64,000 nt of DNA from assembly GCF_003206645.1 (NCBI RefSeq), contig NZ_PZJP01000017.1:200933-264932 (forward strand), read 5' to 3'. Origin of the DNA: Salinicola aestuarinus. GTDB taxonomy: Bacteria > Pseudomonadota > Gammaproteobacteria > Pseudomonadales > Halomonadaceae. A program made the translations under genes and the position numbers. Within the stretch, counting starts at the first letter, position 1, and each line of letters starts with the position of its first letter. The notes below the pieces were generated by a model that searched no databases, was not told the origin of the DNA, and worked only from the letters and a program-made list of their open reading frames with translations. This document shows, piece after piece, positions 15,071-23,494 of this stretch.

Positions 15071-16044
15071 GATGCCGTCTCCTTCGCCGACGTGGAAGTG
15101 GCCGAGTCGATATCAGAGGCAGTGTCAGGCTCAGAGGTCATGTTGACGAAAAGCTCTTCCAGACGGTTGGAGCGGTTGCGCATCGACAGCACCTTGATGC
15201 CCTGGGCAGAGAGCTGCTCGAAGGCGTCGTTGAGACTGGTCCCCTTGCGCACCGACAAGGCAAGCTGCTGGGCATCGACACGCTCGAGCTCAAAGCCATC
15301 GAGCGCCGGCAGCGTCTCTATCGGCGCTTCGAGATCCAGCAGGAATGCTTCGGTGTCCAGTTCGGTCAACAGTTCACGCATGGACGTGTTCTTGACGATC
15401 TCACCACGATTGATGATCGCGATGTTACGGCAAAGGCTCTCGGCCTCTTCGAGATAGTGCGTGGTGAGGATGATCGACGTCCCCTCCTCCCGATTGATCC
15501 GGCGCATGTACTCCCACATGCTGCGTCGCAACTCGATGTCGACGCCGGCCGTCGGTTCGTCGAGGATCAGCAGCTTGGGGCGGTGGATGAGCGCGCGCGC
15601 GATCATCAGTCGGCGCTTCATGCCGCCGGACAGCATTCGTGCGGCACCTCCCCGCTTGTCCCAGAGGCCCAGGTCCTTGAGCAGCCGGTCGCTTCTCGGC
15701 TTGGCCTCTTTCATCGACATGCCGTAGTAGCCCGCCTGGGTCAGGATGATGTCCTCGACCTTCTCGAACTGACTGAAATTGAACTCCTGAGGTACGACAC
15801 CGAGATGGTACTTCGCCTTGGCGAAATCCTTGTCGATATCGATGCCGAAGATCTTCACCTGCCCCGCCGTCTTCTGAACCAGCGAGCAGACAATACCGAG
15901 CGTGGTGGACTTGCCGGCGCCGTTGGGCCCGAGCAGCGCGAAGAAGTCGCCCTGCTCGACATCGAGATCCACGCCTTTCAGCGCTTCGAAACCATTACCG
16001 TAGACTTTGGTCAGCCCGCGGATGGACAGTGCAGGTTCTGCCAT
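15067..16044 (-). CDS. yadG: ABC transporter ATP-binding protein, YadG-like
   Basis: A 325-residue ABC ATPase that partners the permease encoded next. Walker A is GPNGAGKSTT, the signature is LSGGMKRRLMIARALIH, Walker B is LLILDEPTAGVD and the H-loop is LTTHYLEEAE. A C-terminal extension of about 85 residues follows the nucleotide-binding domain, as in the YadG group. The ATG at 16044 is preceded by AAGGA; a longer open frame to 16131 lacks a ribosome site. It is the first gene of the operon, so its promoter lies in 16045-16226. Confidence 0.94.
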   Translation of the reverse strand: MAEPALSIRGLTKVYGNGFEALKGVDLDVEQGDFFALLGPNGAGKSTTLGIVCSLVQKTAGQVKIFGIDIDKDFAKAKYHLGVVPQEFNFSQFEKVEDIILTQAGYYGMSMKEAKPRSDRLLKDLGLWDKRGGAARMLSGGMKRRLMIARALIHRPKLLILDEPTAGVDIELRRSMWEYMRRINREEGTSIILTTHYLEEAESLCRNIAIINRGEIVKNTSMRELLTELDTEAFLLDLEAPIETLPALDGFELERVDAQQLALSVRKGTSLNDAFEQLSAQGIKVLSMRNRSNRLEELFVNMTSEPDTASDIDSATSTSAKETAS

Positions 16045-16226
16045 CAGGGTGTCCTTGTGAATTGACTGATTGAAGTGCGGAGTCACGAGTTGACGTCTCC
16101 GCCGACATGGGGTCGATTCTTCGCGAATCAATAGTGAGCAGACGAATTGACAACGTTGTCGTCGCGCCGTGGATGGGCAAAACAGCGACGAATCAACCGG
16201 AAGGTCTAACGCGAGATAAACGGAAG

Positions 16227-16302
16227 TGGCGTCCCATAGGGGGTTCGAACCCCTGTTACCGCCGTGAAAGGGCGGTGTCCTGGACCACTAGACGAATGGG
16301 AC
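16227..16302 (-). tRNA. tRNA-Glu(UUC), copy 3 of the array
   Basis: 76 bases on the minus strand: acceptor GTCCCAT pairing with ATGGGAC, anticodon loop CCTTTCACG with anticodon TTC, T-arm CAGGGGTTCGAACCCCCT, GCCA end. Sequence identical to the two other Glu copies in the array over the mature region. Confidence 0.97.
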
Positions 16303-16373
16303 GCAAGGACCGAAACAGCTGAGGCGTTTCGGCTACCACCATGCCGATGCGGGCGCATCGCCATCTTTCAAAC

Positions 16374-16448
16374 TGGAGCGGGAAAGGAGATTCGAACTCC
16401 CGACCCTCGCCTTGGCAAGGCGATGCTCTACCACTGAGCTATTCCCGC
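16374..16448 (-). tRNA. tRNA-Gly(GCC), copy 2 of the array
   Basis: 75 bases on the minus strand: acceptor GCGGGAA pairing with TTCCCGC, anticodon loop CTTGCCAAG with anticodon GCC, T-arm GGGAGTTCGAATCTCC, TCCA end. Confidence 0.97.
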
Positions 16449-16496
16449 TTGTCATGCCGAAGAGATGTTCGGCGGATGATCAGTTGATCATCGAAG

Positions 16497-16572
16497 TGGC
16501 GTCCCATAGGGGGTTCGAACCCCTGTTACCGCCGTGAAAGGGCGGTGTCCTGGACCACTAGACGAATGGGAC
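16497..16572 (-). tRNA. tRNA-Glu(UUC), copy 2 of the array
   Basis: 76 bases on the minus strand, the same mature sequence as the copy at 16227-16302, with anticodon TTC and encoded GCCA. Confidence 0.97.
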
Positions 16573-16608
16573 GCAGGCGATCGGCAGCGCCGATTCCATC
16601 TTTCGAAC

Positions 16609-16683
16609 TGGAGCGGGAAAGGAGATTCGAACTCCCGACCCTCGCCTTGGCAAGGCGATGCTCTACCACTGAGCTATTCCCGC
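16609..16683 (-). tRNA. tRNA-Gly(GCC), copy 1 of the array
   Basis: 75 bases on the minus strand, the same mature sequence as the copy at 16374-16448, anticodon GCC, encoded TCCA. Confidence 0.97.
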
Positions 16684-16734
16684 ATTCCAACCGCTGAAAC
16701 TTGATAAATTTCAACGAACCTACCAGGAGTCGAG

Positions 16735-16810
16735 TGGCGTCCCATAGGGGGTTCGAACCCCTGTTACCGCCGTGAAAGGGCGGTGTCCTGGACCACTAGA
16801 CGAATGGGAC
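16735..16810 (-). tRNA. tRNA-Glu(UUC), copy 1 of the array
   Basis: 76 bases on the minus strand, the promoter-proximal member of the array, anticodon TTC. The AT-rich stretch upstream on the minus strand (about 16840-16880) likely contains the array promoter. Confidence 0.97.
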
Positions 16811-17095
16811 GTGATGTCTCGTCTCCGTCGAGGTGGCGCGTATATTACTCAGCGCCTTTTTAAGTGTCAAGCCATTGATTCAACCGATTTTCACCCAGAC
16901 CTATCCGTCTGGCGCAGCGCATGATCCGAGCGACTCACCCGCCCCTCTCCCAGGGAGCAGGTCTGGCTGACACACAGCAAGCGTCGCAACGCACAGGCGC
17001 TGGTCACCCAACACAAACTAGCCTGTAATGAAGAGACCGAGCCCGACGGGCCAGGTACCGTGGCGGGCGAGACCACGCAGGCCAGGAGACCAACG

Positions 17096-17494
17096 ATGAG
17101 CAAGATCCAGAAGAGCGAAGCCGAATGGCGCGAGCAGCTCACGCCAGAGCAGTATCACGTGACTCGAGAGAAAGGGACCGAACGGCCGTTCACCGGCGAC
17201 TATCAGGTCGAACCCGTGCAGGGTATCTATCACTGCATCTGCTGCGGCGCCCCCCTGTTCGAGAACGAGCATAAGTTCGAGGCACACTGCGGCTGGCCAA
17301 GTTTCGACCGTCCGCTGGCCGCAGCGTCGGTCGAAGAGCATAGCGACAACAGTCATGGCATGCGGCGCATCGAGGTGACCTGCCGGCGCTGCGACGCGCA
17401 CCTTGGGCACGTGTTCCCTGACGGTCCAACCGAGACCACCGGCCAGCGCTACTGCATCAACTCCGTGTCCCTTACCTTCCACGCGGGAGAGTAA
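17096..17494 (+). CDS. msrB: Peptide-methionine (R)-S-oxide reductase
   Basis: A 132-residue MsrB, which reduces methionine-R-sulfoxide in proteins using thioredoxin. Two zinc-binding CxxC pairs are present (CICCGAPLF and CRRCDAHLGHVF), and the catalytic Cys is in RYCINSVSLTF. The HCGWPSF segment is also typical. The ATG at 17096 has AGGAG seven bases upstream, so the longer frame from 17060 is not used. Monocistronic by spacing. Confidence 0.96.
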   Translation: MSKIQKSEAEWREQLTPEQYHVTREKGTERPFTGDYQVEPVQGIYHCICCGAPLFENEHKFEAHCGWPSFDRPLAAASVEEHSDNSHGMRRIEVTCRRCDAHLGHVFPDGPTETTGQRYCINSVSLTFHAGE

Positions 17495-17802
17495 GCGACA
17501 GCGCGATACGACGCCGCGCAACTAGCACGCTGAAACGCGCACGCTTTTTTGACCAGAACACTGCCCGTCCAGAGCAGTGACTATCTAGCGCACTGCCTGG
17601 CGGGGGCATGCTCTCACCAAAGCACTCTCTACCCAGCCTGCACGGATGCGTTCTGTTCTGACTCGTCGAGCGGTGCCACGCCGCTCGACGACAACGGTCG
17701 GCGCGGGCTACAAGGGCCGCCATTCTGCTAGAATGGCGGCCCTTTTTGGTGGGGCGAGGTCCGCCCCGACGCCAGCTTCCCAGGATGATGCAGGAGAGAC
17801 CC
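17495..17802. other. Gene-free stretch with two consecutive hairpins
   Basis: No ORF of note. Two strong stem-loops lie at 17663-17691 and 17714-17742, the second followed by TTTTT, all on the plus strand and ending 55 bases before the ylqF start. This may be an msrB terminator region, a small RNA or a 5' attenuator for ylqF. Confidence 0.5.
17714..17747 (+). terminator. Strong rho-independent terminator upstream of ylqF
   Basis: Perfect 12-bp stem GGGCCGCCATTC (17714-17725) with GAATGGCGGCCC (17731-17742), loop TGCTA, T run 17743-17747. It is 220 bases after msrB and 55 before the next start. Confidence 0.85.
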
Positions 17803-18762
17803 ATGCTCGGCTGGTACCCCGGACATATGAACAAGGCGCGGCGAGAGATTCGCGAGGCGCTGCCCGAGATCGACGTCGTGATCGAAGTCCTCGACGCTCG
17901 ACTGCCCTACTCCAGCGGCAATCCGATGCTCGCCGAACTCACCGAGCACAAGCCGGTGCTCAAGATTCTCTCCCGTGCCGACCTCGCCGACCCTGACGCG
18001 ACGCAGGCGTGGGTCGACCATTTCGACGCCCAGCTGGACAGCCGTGCCATCGCGGTCACCACCACGCAAGGTCGGGAACTCAAGCCAATCCCTGCGCTTT
18101 GCCATGAGCTCGCCGGCCAGGTGCGCGCCGATCGCGACGTTCGCGTGATGGTGATGGGCATTCCCAATGTGGGTAAGTCGACGCTGATCAACGGGCTGGC
18201 CAAGCGCAAGATCGCCAAGACCGGCAACGAGCCCGCCGTGACCAAGCGGCAGCAGAAGATTCGTATCGATGGGCGCGTCGCCCTCACCGATACGCCGGGC
18301 GTTCTCTGGCCCAAGATAGAGGATCAGGCGAGCGCTCACCGCCTCGCCGCCAGCGGCGCGATTCGCGACACCGCCATCGAATACGTCGATGTCGCCATCG
18401 TCTGCGCAGCGGAACTCGCCAAGCGCTACCCACAGGCGCTGCGGGAGCGCTACAAGCTCGGCGACCTGCCACCCTACGCTCCACGGGCGGACGCCGAGTC
18501 GGTCGATGCCGATGGCCCCCTGCTGGTCGATCTTCAGGCCAGCGCCGGTTTCGACGGACACGCCATCCTCACCGAGATCGCGCGCAAACGTGGCGGTCTC
18601 AAGGCCGGCGGCGTGGTCAATCTGCACCGGGGCGCGGAAGTTCTGCTACACGAGCTTCGAGATGGCAAGCTCGGTCGCGTGACGCTGGAACTACCCTCGG
18701 ACATTCCTCCCCCGCCGCCGGCAGCGCCGCCCGAGGAGGAGACGGCAACGCCATCCGCGTGA
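17803..18762 (+). CDS. ylqF: Ribosome biogenesis GTPase YlqF/RbgA family
   Basis: A 319-residue circularly permuted GTPase. The N-terminus LGWYPGHMNKARREI is diagnostic. G motifs appear in permuted order: a degenerate NKxD (LSRADLAD), then the P-loop GIPNVGKSTL, switch region and G3 DTPG. RbgA helps assemble the 50S subunit in Bacillus; the gammaproteobacterial role is inferred. The ATG at 17803 follows CAGGAGAG; ATGs at 17782 and 17785 are in frame but would add residues not seen in the family. The C-terminus ends in a Pro-Glu-rich tail. Preceded by the strong terminator at 17714-17747. Confidence 0.92.
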   Translation: MLGWYPGHMNKARREIREALPEIDVVIEVLDARLPYSSGNPMLAELTEHKPVLKILSRADLADPDATQAWVDHFDAQLDSRAIAVTTTQGRELKPIPALCHELAGQVRADRDVRVMVMGIPNVGKSTLINGLAKRKIAKTGNEPAVTKRQQKIRIDGRVALTDTPGVLWPKIEDQASAHRLAASGAIRDTAIEYVDVAIVCAAELAKRYPQALRERYKLGDLPPYAPRADAESVDADGPLLVDLQASAGFDGHAILTEIARKRGGLKAGGVVNLHRGAEVLLHELRDGKLGRVTLELPSDIPPPPPAAPPEEETATPSA

Positions 18763-18888
18763 ACGATGGCTCCTCACCTCACGATTTTGTCCCCCGCGTC
18801 GCTGCGCTATGCTGGCCCCGGCGCGTTGCGTCGCGCCCGAACACGACTCACCCGGCACTCTCAATCGCCGTGCGCACATGGAATCACG

Positions 18889-20115
18889 ATGAACAGCCCC
18901 ATTCGGAAATCGCACAAGCTCGACAACGTCTGCTATGACATTCGCGGGCCCGTTCTCGAGCACGCCAAACGCCTCGAGGACGAAGGCCACCGCATCCTCA
19001 AACTGAACATCGGCAACCCCGCGCCCTTCGGCTTCGAAGCGCCCGAAGAGATACTTCAGGACGTGATGCGCAACCTGCCGACCGCCCAGGGCTATTGCGA
19101 CTCCAAGGGGCTCTATTCCGCGCGCAAGGCGATCATGCAGGAGTGCCAGCGCAAGGGCATCCCGGGCGTCGGGGTCGAGGACATCTTCGTCGGCAACGGC
19201 GTCTCCGAGCTCATCGTCATGGCGATGCAGGCACTCCTCAACGACGGCGACGAGGTGCTGATCCCCGCGCCGGACTATCCGCTCTGGACCGCTGCGGCGA
19301 ACCTTTCCGGCGGCCATCCGGTGCACTACATGTGTGACGAAGCCGCCGACTGGTCCCCGGACATCGCCGACATCCGCGACAAGATCACCTCGCGCACTCG
19401 GGCGATCGTGCTGATCAATCCCAACAACCCTACCGGCGCGGTCTACCCGCCGGCAGTGGTCAAGGAGATCCTCGCCATCGCGCGCCAGCACGGCCTGGTG
19501 GTCTTCTCCGACGAGATCTACGACAAGATTCTCTATGACGGCACCGAGCACGTCTCCACCGGCGCACTGGCCAGCGACGACCAGCTCGTGGTGACCATGA
19601 ACGGCCTCTCCAAGAGCTACCGCTGCGCCGGCTTTCGCTCAGGCTGGATGATCCTCTCGGGGGGGCTCGGCAAGCACAACGCCGAAGACTTCATTCAGGG
19701 CCTCAACATGCTCGCCTCGATGCGCCTGTGCGCCAACGTACCGGCACAGCACGCGATCCAGACCGCACTCGGCGGCTATCAGTCGATCAACGACCTGATC
19801 CTGCCCGGCGGCCGTCTGCTGGCGCAGCGCGACGTGGTCCACGAGAAACTCAACGCGATTCCTGGCGTCTCCTGCGTCAAGCCCAAGGGCGCGCTCTACG
19901 CCTTCCCGCGGCTCGACCCGGAGAGGTACCCGATTCACGACGATGCCCAGATGGTGCTCGATCTTTTGCTGCAGGAGCGCATTCTTCTGGTTCAGGGCAG
20001 CGCCTTCAACTGGCCGGGCACGGACCACGTTCGCATCGTGACGCTGCCCTGGGCGGACCAGCTCGGCGATGCCATTGACCGCTTCGCCCGCTTCCTCTCC
20101 CGCTATCGCCAGTGA
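18889..20115 (+). CDS. alaA: Alanine/glutamate-pyruvate aminotransferase, AlaA-like
   Basis: A 408-residue class I PLP aminotransferase, close in length and pattern to AlaA/YfbQ (405). The PLP Lys is in LSKSYRCAGFRSGW, the substrate carboxylate Arg near VRIVTLPW, and the INPNNPTGAVYP and VFSDEIYDKILYDG segments are complete. It makes alanine from pyruvate and glutamate. The ATG at 18889 (MNSPIRKSHKLDNV) matches family starts; the open frame from 18766 is too long. A GC hairpin at 20125-20149 follows the stop. Confidence 0.92.
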   Translation: MNSPIRKSHKLDNVCYDIRGPVLEHAKRLEDEGHRILKLNIGNPAPFGFEAPEEILQDVMRNLPTAQGYCDSKGLYSARKAIMQECQRKGIPGVGVEDIFVGNGVSELIVMAMQALLNDGDEVLIPAPDYPLWTAAANLSGGHPVHYMCDEAADWSPDIADIRDKITSRTRAIVLINPNNPTGAVYPPAVVKEILAIARQHGLVVFSDEIYDKILYDGTEHVSTGALASDDQLVVTMNGLSKSYRCAGFRSGWMILSGGLGKHNAEDFIQGLNMLASMRLCANVPAQHAIQTALGGYQSINDLILPGGRLLAQRDVVHEKLNAIPGVSCVKPKGALYAFPRLDPERYPIHDDAQMVLDLLLQERILLVQGSAFNWPGTDHVRIVTLPWADQLGDAIDRFARFLSRYRQ

Positions 20116-20124
20116 ATTCGAGAG

Positions 20125-20149
20125 GCCCACGCCGCGGGCCGGCGTGGGC
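20125..20149 (+). terminator. Terminator-like hairpin after alaA
   Basis: Stem GCCCACGCC (20125-20133) with GGCGTGGGC (20141-20149), ten bases after the alaA stop. There is no long T run, so efficiency is uncertain. Confidence 0.55.
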
Positions 20150-20183
20150 TGCGGTTCGAGTGACACGGGATCGTCTCAGGTGC

Positions 20184-20255
20184 TTGAAACCCCAGGCCGG
20201 AAATCGTATCTAACGCTTCCATCAGCGATGAATTCGTCGCCGACAACCCCCATAT
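20184..20255 (+). promoter_or_regulatory. Candidate htpX promoters
   Basis: A sigma-70-like pair TTGAAA (20184-20189) and TATCTA (20207-20212) with a 17-base spacer. Further down, CCCCATAT (20248-20255) matches the sigma-32 -10 consensus, with a weak -35 GATGAA (20227-20232) 15 bases before it. Heat-shock control would fit HtpX. Confidence 0.45.
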
Positions 20256-20322
20256 CAATCGCTGGCCGAACACTGCATCCGCGCCACCGCGCGGGGCCCA
20301 CTACGACTGAGGGTAACGACCG

Positions 20323-21225
20323 ATGATGCGAATCATCCTGTTTCTGGCAACCAACCTGGCGGTAGTGCTCGTTGCGAGCATCACGCTGCGCCTGCTTGGC
20401 GTCGAGCCCTACCTGAACGCCAACGGGCTGAACATGAACAGCCTGCTGATCTTCTGTTTCGTCTTCGGCATGGCCGGCTCGCTGGTCTCGCTATTCATCT
20501 CCAAATGGATGGCGAAGATGAGCACCAAGGCTCGCGTCATCGAGCAGCCGAGCAACTCGAACGAGCAGTGGCTCGTCGAGACGGTGCGCGAACTCGCCCA
20601 ACAGGCCGGAATCAAGACGCCGGAAGTGGCCATTTTCCCGGCGCAGCAGTCCAATGCCTTCGCCACCGGCTGGAATAAGAACGATGCGCTGGTCGCTGTC
20701 TCGCAAGGCCTTCTGGAGCGCATGCGGCCGGAGGAAGTTCGTGCCGTGCTCGCCCATGAAATCGGCCACGTCGCCAACGGCGACATGGTCACGCTGGCGC
20801 TGATCCAGGGCGTACTCAACACCTTTGTGATGTTCTTCGCCCGCGTTGTCGCACAGCTGGTGGACAGCTTCCTGCGGGGACGTGATAGCGGCGGCGGGCT
20901 GGGCTTCATGGGTTACTTCGCCGTGGTGATCGTCGCCGAAATCGTCTTCGGGATGGTCGCCTCGATCATCGTTGCCTGGTTCTCGCGTTTTCGCGAGTAT
21001 CGCGCCGACGCTGCCGGCGCGAAGTTTGCCGGCTCCGGCGCGATGATCAACGCGCTCTCTCGTCTCAAGGCAGAAACCAGCCAGCCCGATCAAATGCCGG
21101 ACTCCTTGACCGCTTTCGCCATCACTACCGGCCAGACCCGCAAGGTGATGGAAAAACTGTTTGCCAGCCACCCGCCGCTCGACGAGCGCATCCGCGCACT
21201 CAAAGAGTCCGCCTACCGCGATTGA
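20323..21225 (+). CDS. htpX: Membrane-bound zinc metalloprotease HtpX
   Basis: A 300-residue M48 protease. Two N-terminal helices (about residues 4-25 and 40-60) anchor it; the zinc motif HEIGH is at about 146, with the third ligand Glu in EYRADAAGAK. Two more hydrophobic segments lie between. It degrades misfolded inner membrane proteins together with FtsH. The upstream region carries a sigma-70-like promoter and a CCCCATAT sigma-32-like element. A strong hairpin follows within ten bases of the stop. Confidence 0.95.
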   Translation: MMRIILFLATNLAVVLVASITLRLLGVEPYLNANGLNMNSLLIFCFVFGMAGSLVSLFISKWMAKMSTKARVIEQPSNSNEQWLVETVRELAQQAGIKTPEVAIFPAQQSNAFATGWNKNDALVAVSQGLLERMRPEEVRAVLAHEIGHVANGDMVTLALIQGVLNTFVMFFARVVAQLVDSFLRGRDSGGGLGFMGYFAVVIVAEIVFGMVASIIVAWFSRFREYRADAAGAKFAGSGAMINALSRLKAETSQPDQMPDSLTAFAITTGQTRKVMEKLFASHPPLDERIRALKESAYRD

Positions 21226-21230
21226 CCGCC

Positions 21231-21258
21231 TGGCTCGGCGGCGACCCCGCCGAGCCCA
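21231..21258 (+). terminator. Hairpin after htpX
   Basis: TGGCTCGGCGG (21231-21241) pairs with CCGCCGAGCC(C)A (21247-21258). A second hairpin ACGCACC/GGTGCGT and a TTTTT (about 21287) follow, so termination probably uses both. Confidence 0.55.
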
Positions 21259-21379
21259 GACGCACCTCTTTGGTGCGTAGCACATCTTTTTCGGCAGTCA
21301 CGTCACTGCTTCGCACCACTTGGGTGCGCCGACTCACTCGCGCGTCGTCATTGACCCGCGACATCGCGGGCCGGACGAC

Positions 21380-21398
21380 CATGCCGCGCTACGGCATG
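21380..21398 (+). repeat. Inverted repeat upstream of codB
   Basis: CATGCCG (21380-21386) and CGGCATG (21392-21398) with a five-base loop, 42 bases before the permease start. It could be an operator or part of an RNA leader; nothing more can be said. Confidence 0.4.
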
Positions 21399-21440
21399 CT
21401 CTTTGCATGGTAAAGGGATCATCACCCCGAGGCATGCCCC

Positions 21441-22733
21441 ATGACATCCCCTACTCCCGATACCGACTACCCCTTGAGTGAAGTGCCAGCGACGGCGCGC
21501 AAACCCTTTGCCTCACTCGTGATGCTCCTGCTCGGCTTCACCTTCTTCACCGCGACCATGTTCGCCGGCGGCCAGCTTGGCGGCGCCTTTCCGCTGTCCG
21601 AGCTTCTCACGCTCATCGTCCTGGGCAACCTGCTGCTCGGCGCCTACGCCGCAGTGATCGCCTTTTTGGCGGCACGCTCGGGCCTGAGCACCGCCCTCAT
21701 GGCCCGTTTCGCGCTCGGCACCCGTGGCAGCGCCCTCTCCGATTTGCTGCTGGGGATCACTCAGATCGGCTGGTACGCCTGGGGCGTGGCGACGATCGCC
21801 AAGGTGCTGGTCTCAACCCTGGGCCTGTCGGCCGGCTGGGCTGCGCCGCTCATGGTGCTTTTCGGGTTTGGCTTCTGCCTGACGGCTGTCGTGGGCTACC
21901 GCGGGTTGGCCCTGCTATCTCACCTCGCCGTGCCGGCGATGGTGGTCCTGATCGCCACCAGCATGATCATCGCCTGGAGCGACGGCGGCGGCTGGCAGGG
22001 CCTGGAGACGCTGACACCCGACCACAGCCTGGGTTGGGCGGCAGGCATCACTTTGATTTTCGGAACCTTCGTCTCCGGTGCCACGCAGGCAAGCAACTGG
22101 AGTCGATTCGCTCGGACCCCACGCCAGGCCGTGATCGCCACCCTGGCGGCATTTTTCGTCGGGAATGGCCTGATGATTCTGGTCGGCGCGGTTGGCGCCT
22201 TCGTCTATGGCGCGCCGGACGTCGTCGAGGTGCTGGCACTGCAGGGGCTGGCCGCTGTCGGTCTCGTGATGCTGTTTCTCAATCTGTGGACGACCCAGGA
22301 CAATACGATCTATAACTTCGCCGCGGCCGGCTGCAACCTGCTGCGCACACGACGCCGGGGACGCGTCACGCTGGCCGGCGCGGCGATCGGGACGCTGCTG
22401 GCGCTGGCGGGAATGGACGCCATGCTGGTGCCGTTCCTGATCGCGCTCGGCACCTGCATCCCCCCGCTGGGCGGCGTCATCATCGCGGACTTCTTTTTTG
22501 CTCGTCGCGCCCGCTATCCCAAACTCGCCGATACCGCATTGCCACGCTTTCATCTACCGGGACTCGCCACCTACGCGCTGGCGACCTTCGGTGCCTGGCT
22601 ATCCCCCTGGCTACCACCGCTGGTGGGCATCGCGCTGGCACTGGCGCTCTACCCGCTGTGCACTCGCCTACTGGCAGGGCTGGGCGACCGGGCTGGCCGC
22701 CGCCAGGCGCCGGCTCGCGATGCCGCTTCTTGA
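21441..22733 (+). CDS. codB: NCS1-family cytosine/purine permease, CodB-like
   Basis: A 430-residue, roughly 12-helix inner membrane transporter of the nucleobase-cation symport family. Segments such as GQLGGAFPLSELLTLIVLGN, QIGWYAWGVATIAK, and FVSGATQASNWSRFARTP match CodB. It would import cytosine or a related base. No codA deaminase is next to it on either side; the next gene is an unrelated exported protein behind a terminator. Substrate is therefore family-level only. Confidence 0.85.
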   Translation: MTSPTPDTDYPLSEVPATARKPFASLVMLLLGFTFFTATMFAGGQLGGAFPLSELLTLIVLGNLLLGAYAAVIAFLAARSGLSTALMARFALGTRGSALSDLLLGITQIGWYAWGVATIAKVLVSTLGLSAGWAAPLMVLFGFGFCLTAVVGYRGLALLSHLAVPAMVVLIATSMIIAWSDGGGWQGLETLTPDHSLGWAAGITLIFGTFVSGATQASNWSRFARTPRQAVIATLAAFFVGNGLMILVGAVGAFVYGAPDVVEVLALQGLAAVGLVMLFLNLWTTQDNTIYNFAAAGCNLLRTRRRGRVTLAGAAIGTLLALAGMDAMLVPFLIALGTCIPPLGGVIIADFFFARRARYPKLADTALPRFHLPGLATYALATFGAWLSPWLPPLVGIALALALYPLCTRLLAGLGDRAGRRQAPARDAAS

Positions 22734-22805
22734 AGACCGAGCGAATCAGCGAAAAAAAGTTGTCATCTCCTGCATCCGTTGAGTGTCGTCATCACTAATC
22801 CAAGG

Positions 22806-22832
22806 GCAAGGCGATAGGCCTTGCTCCTTTTT
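22806..22832 (+). terminator. Rho-independent terminator of codB
   Basis: Stem GCAAGGC (22806-22812) with GCCTTGC (22818-22824), then TCCTTTTT. It separates codB from the DUF3455 gene. Confidence 0.8.
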
Positions 22833-22864
22833 GCAGTCAACGACTTCATGCCAGGAGAGTACCA

Positions 22865-23386
22865 ATGACAACCCGGAAACTAGCCAGCGTCACGGTCACC
22901 GCCGCCCTGTTCAGCGGACTGAGCCTGGGCGCGCTTGCCGACATGACGCCCGAGGAAGTCCAGGTCCCGGAAGGCAACGAGATCGCCATGGAAACGGTTG
23001 GTGTGGGTGAGATTACCTACGCCTGCGAGATGAAGGACGGCGACTATGCCTGGGTCTTTAAAGGCCCCGACGCCAAGCTCAACGACACCGACGGCAATCA
23101 GGTCGGCAGCTACTACGGGCCCCCGGCAACCTGGGAATCCAGCGATGGCTCCAAGATTACCGGCACACAGATCGGCACGGCGCCGGGCGGCGATGGCAAT
23201 ATTCCGCTGCAGCTCGTCGAGGCCAATCCGGCCGAGGGCGAAGGCCACATGACCGACGTTACCTACGTCCAACGCCTCAACACTCAGGGTGGCGTCGCCC
23301 CCGACATGGAATGCAGTGCCGATAACGAAGACGACACCGAGATCGTCGAATATCAGGCAGACTACAACTTCTACAAAGCCAGCTAG
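22865..23386 (+). CDS. DUF3455 exported protein
   Basis: A 173-residue protein with a signal peptide (cleavage near ALA at residues 23-25) followed by a full DUF3455 domain: the VPEGNEIAMETVGVGEITYAC start, WVFKGPDAKL, GSYYGPPATWESSDGSKI and YVQRLNTQGGVAP. Two Cys (about residues 59 and 145) could form a disulfide. Function is unknown. CAGGAG precedes the ATG. It is directly followed by the ECF sigma/anti-sigma pair, and in several proteobacteria small exported proteins flank RskA-type sigma systems, so it may be part of that regulon. Confidence 0.85.
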   Translation: MTTRKLASVTVTAALFSGLSLGALADMTPEEVQVPEGNEIAMETVGVGEITYACEMKDGDYAWVFKGPDAKLNDTDGNQVGSYYGPPATWESSDGSKITGTQIGTAPGGDGNIPLQLVEANPAEGEGHMTDVTYVQRLNTQGGVAPDMECSADNEDDTEIVEYQADYNFYKAS

Positions 23387-23412
23387 TCACCCAAAAAACA
23401 GGTCGCAGGGAT

Positions 23413-23440
23413 GCGGGCTCGCCACGGCGGGCCCGCTTTT
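23413..23440 (+). terminator. Rho-independent terminator after the DUF3455 gene
   Basis: Stem GCGGGC (23413-23418) with GCCCGC (23431-23436), followed by TTTT. It separates the DUF3455 gene from the sigma factor gene, so these are separate or attenuated transcripts. Confidence 0.7.
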
Positions 23441-23494
23441 CGTAGACTGTCACTCGTAAGCCCCGTCAGGGGGCTCGAAGCAAGGGACGCTCGA

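Noticed and set aside
16227..16810. Regularly spaced repeats that could look like a CRISPR array
   Set aside because: The repeats are complete, foldable tRNA-Glu and tRNA-Gly genes.
21300..21440. A purine riboswitch in front of codB
   Set aside because: Only a simple inverted repeat is present; the three-way junction and conserved loops of purine or preQ1 riboswitches are not recognisable.
22740..22865. A TGCATCC element upstream of the DUF3455 gene as an ECF promoter
   Set aside because: It lies before the codB terminator, so a transcript from it would end before the gene, and no matching element was found before the sigma gene.
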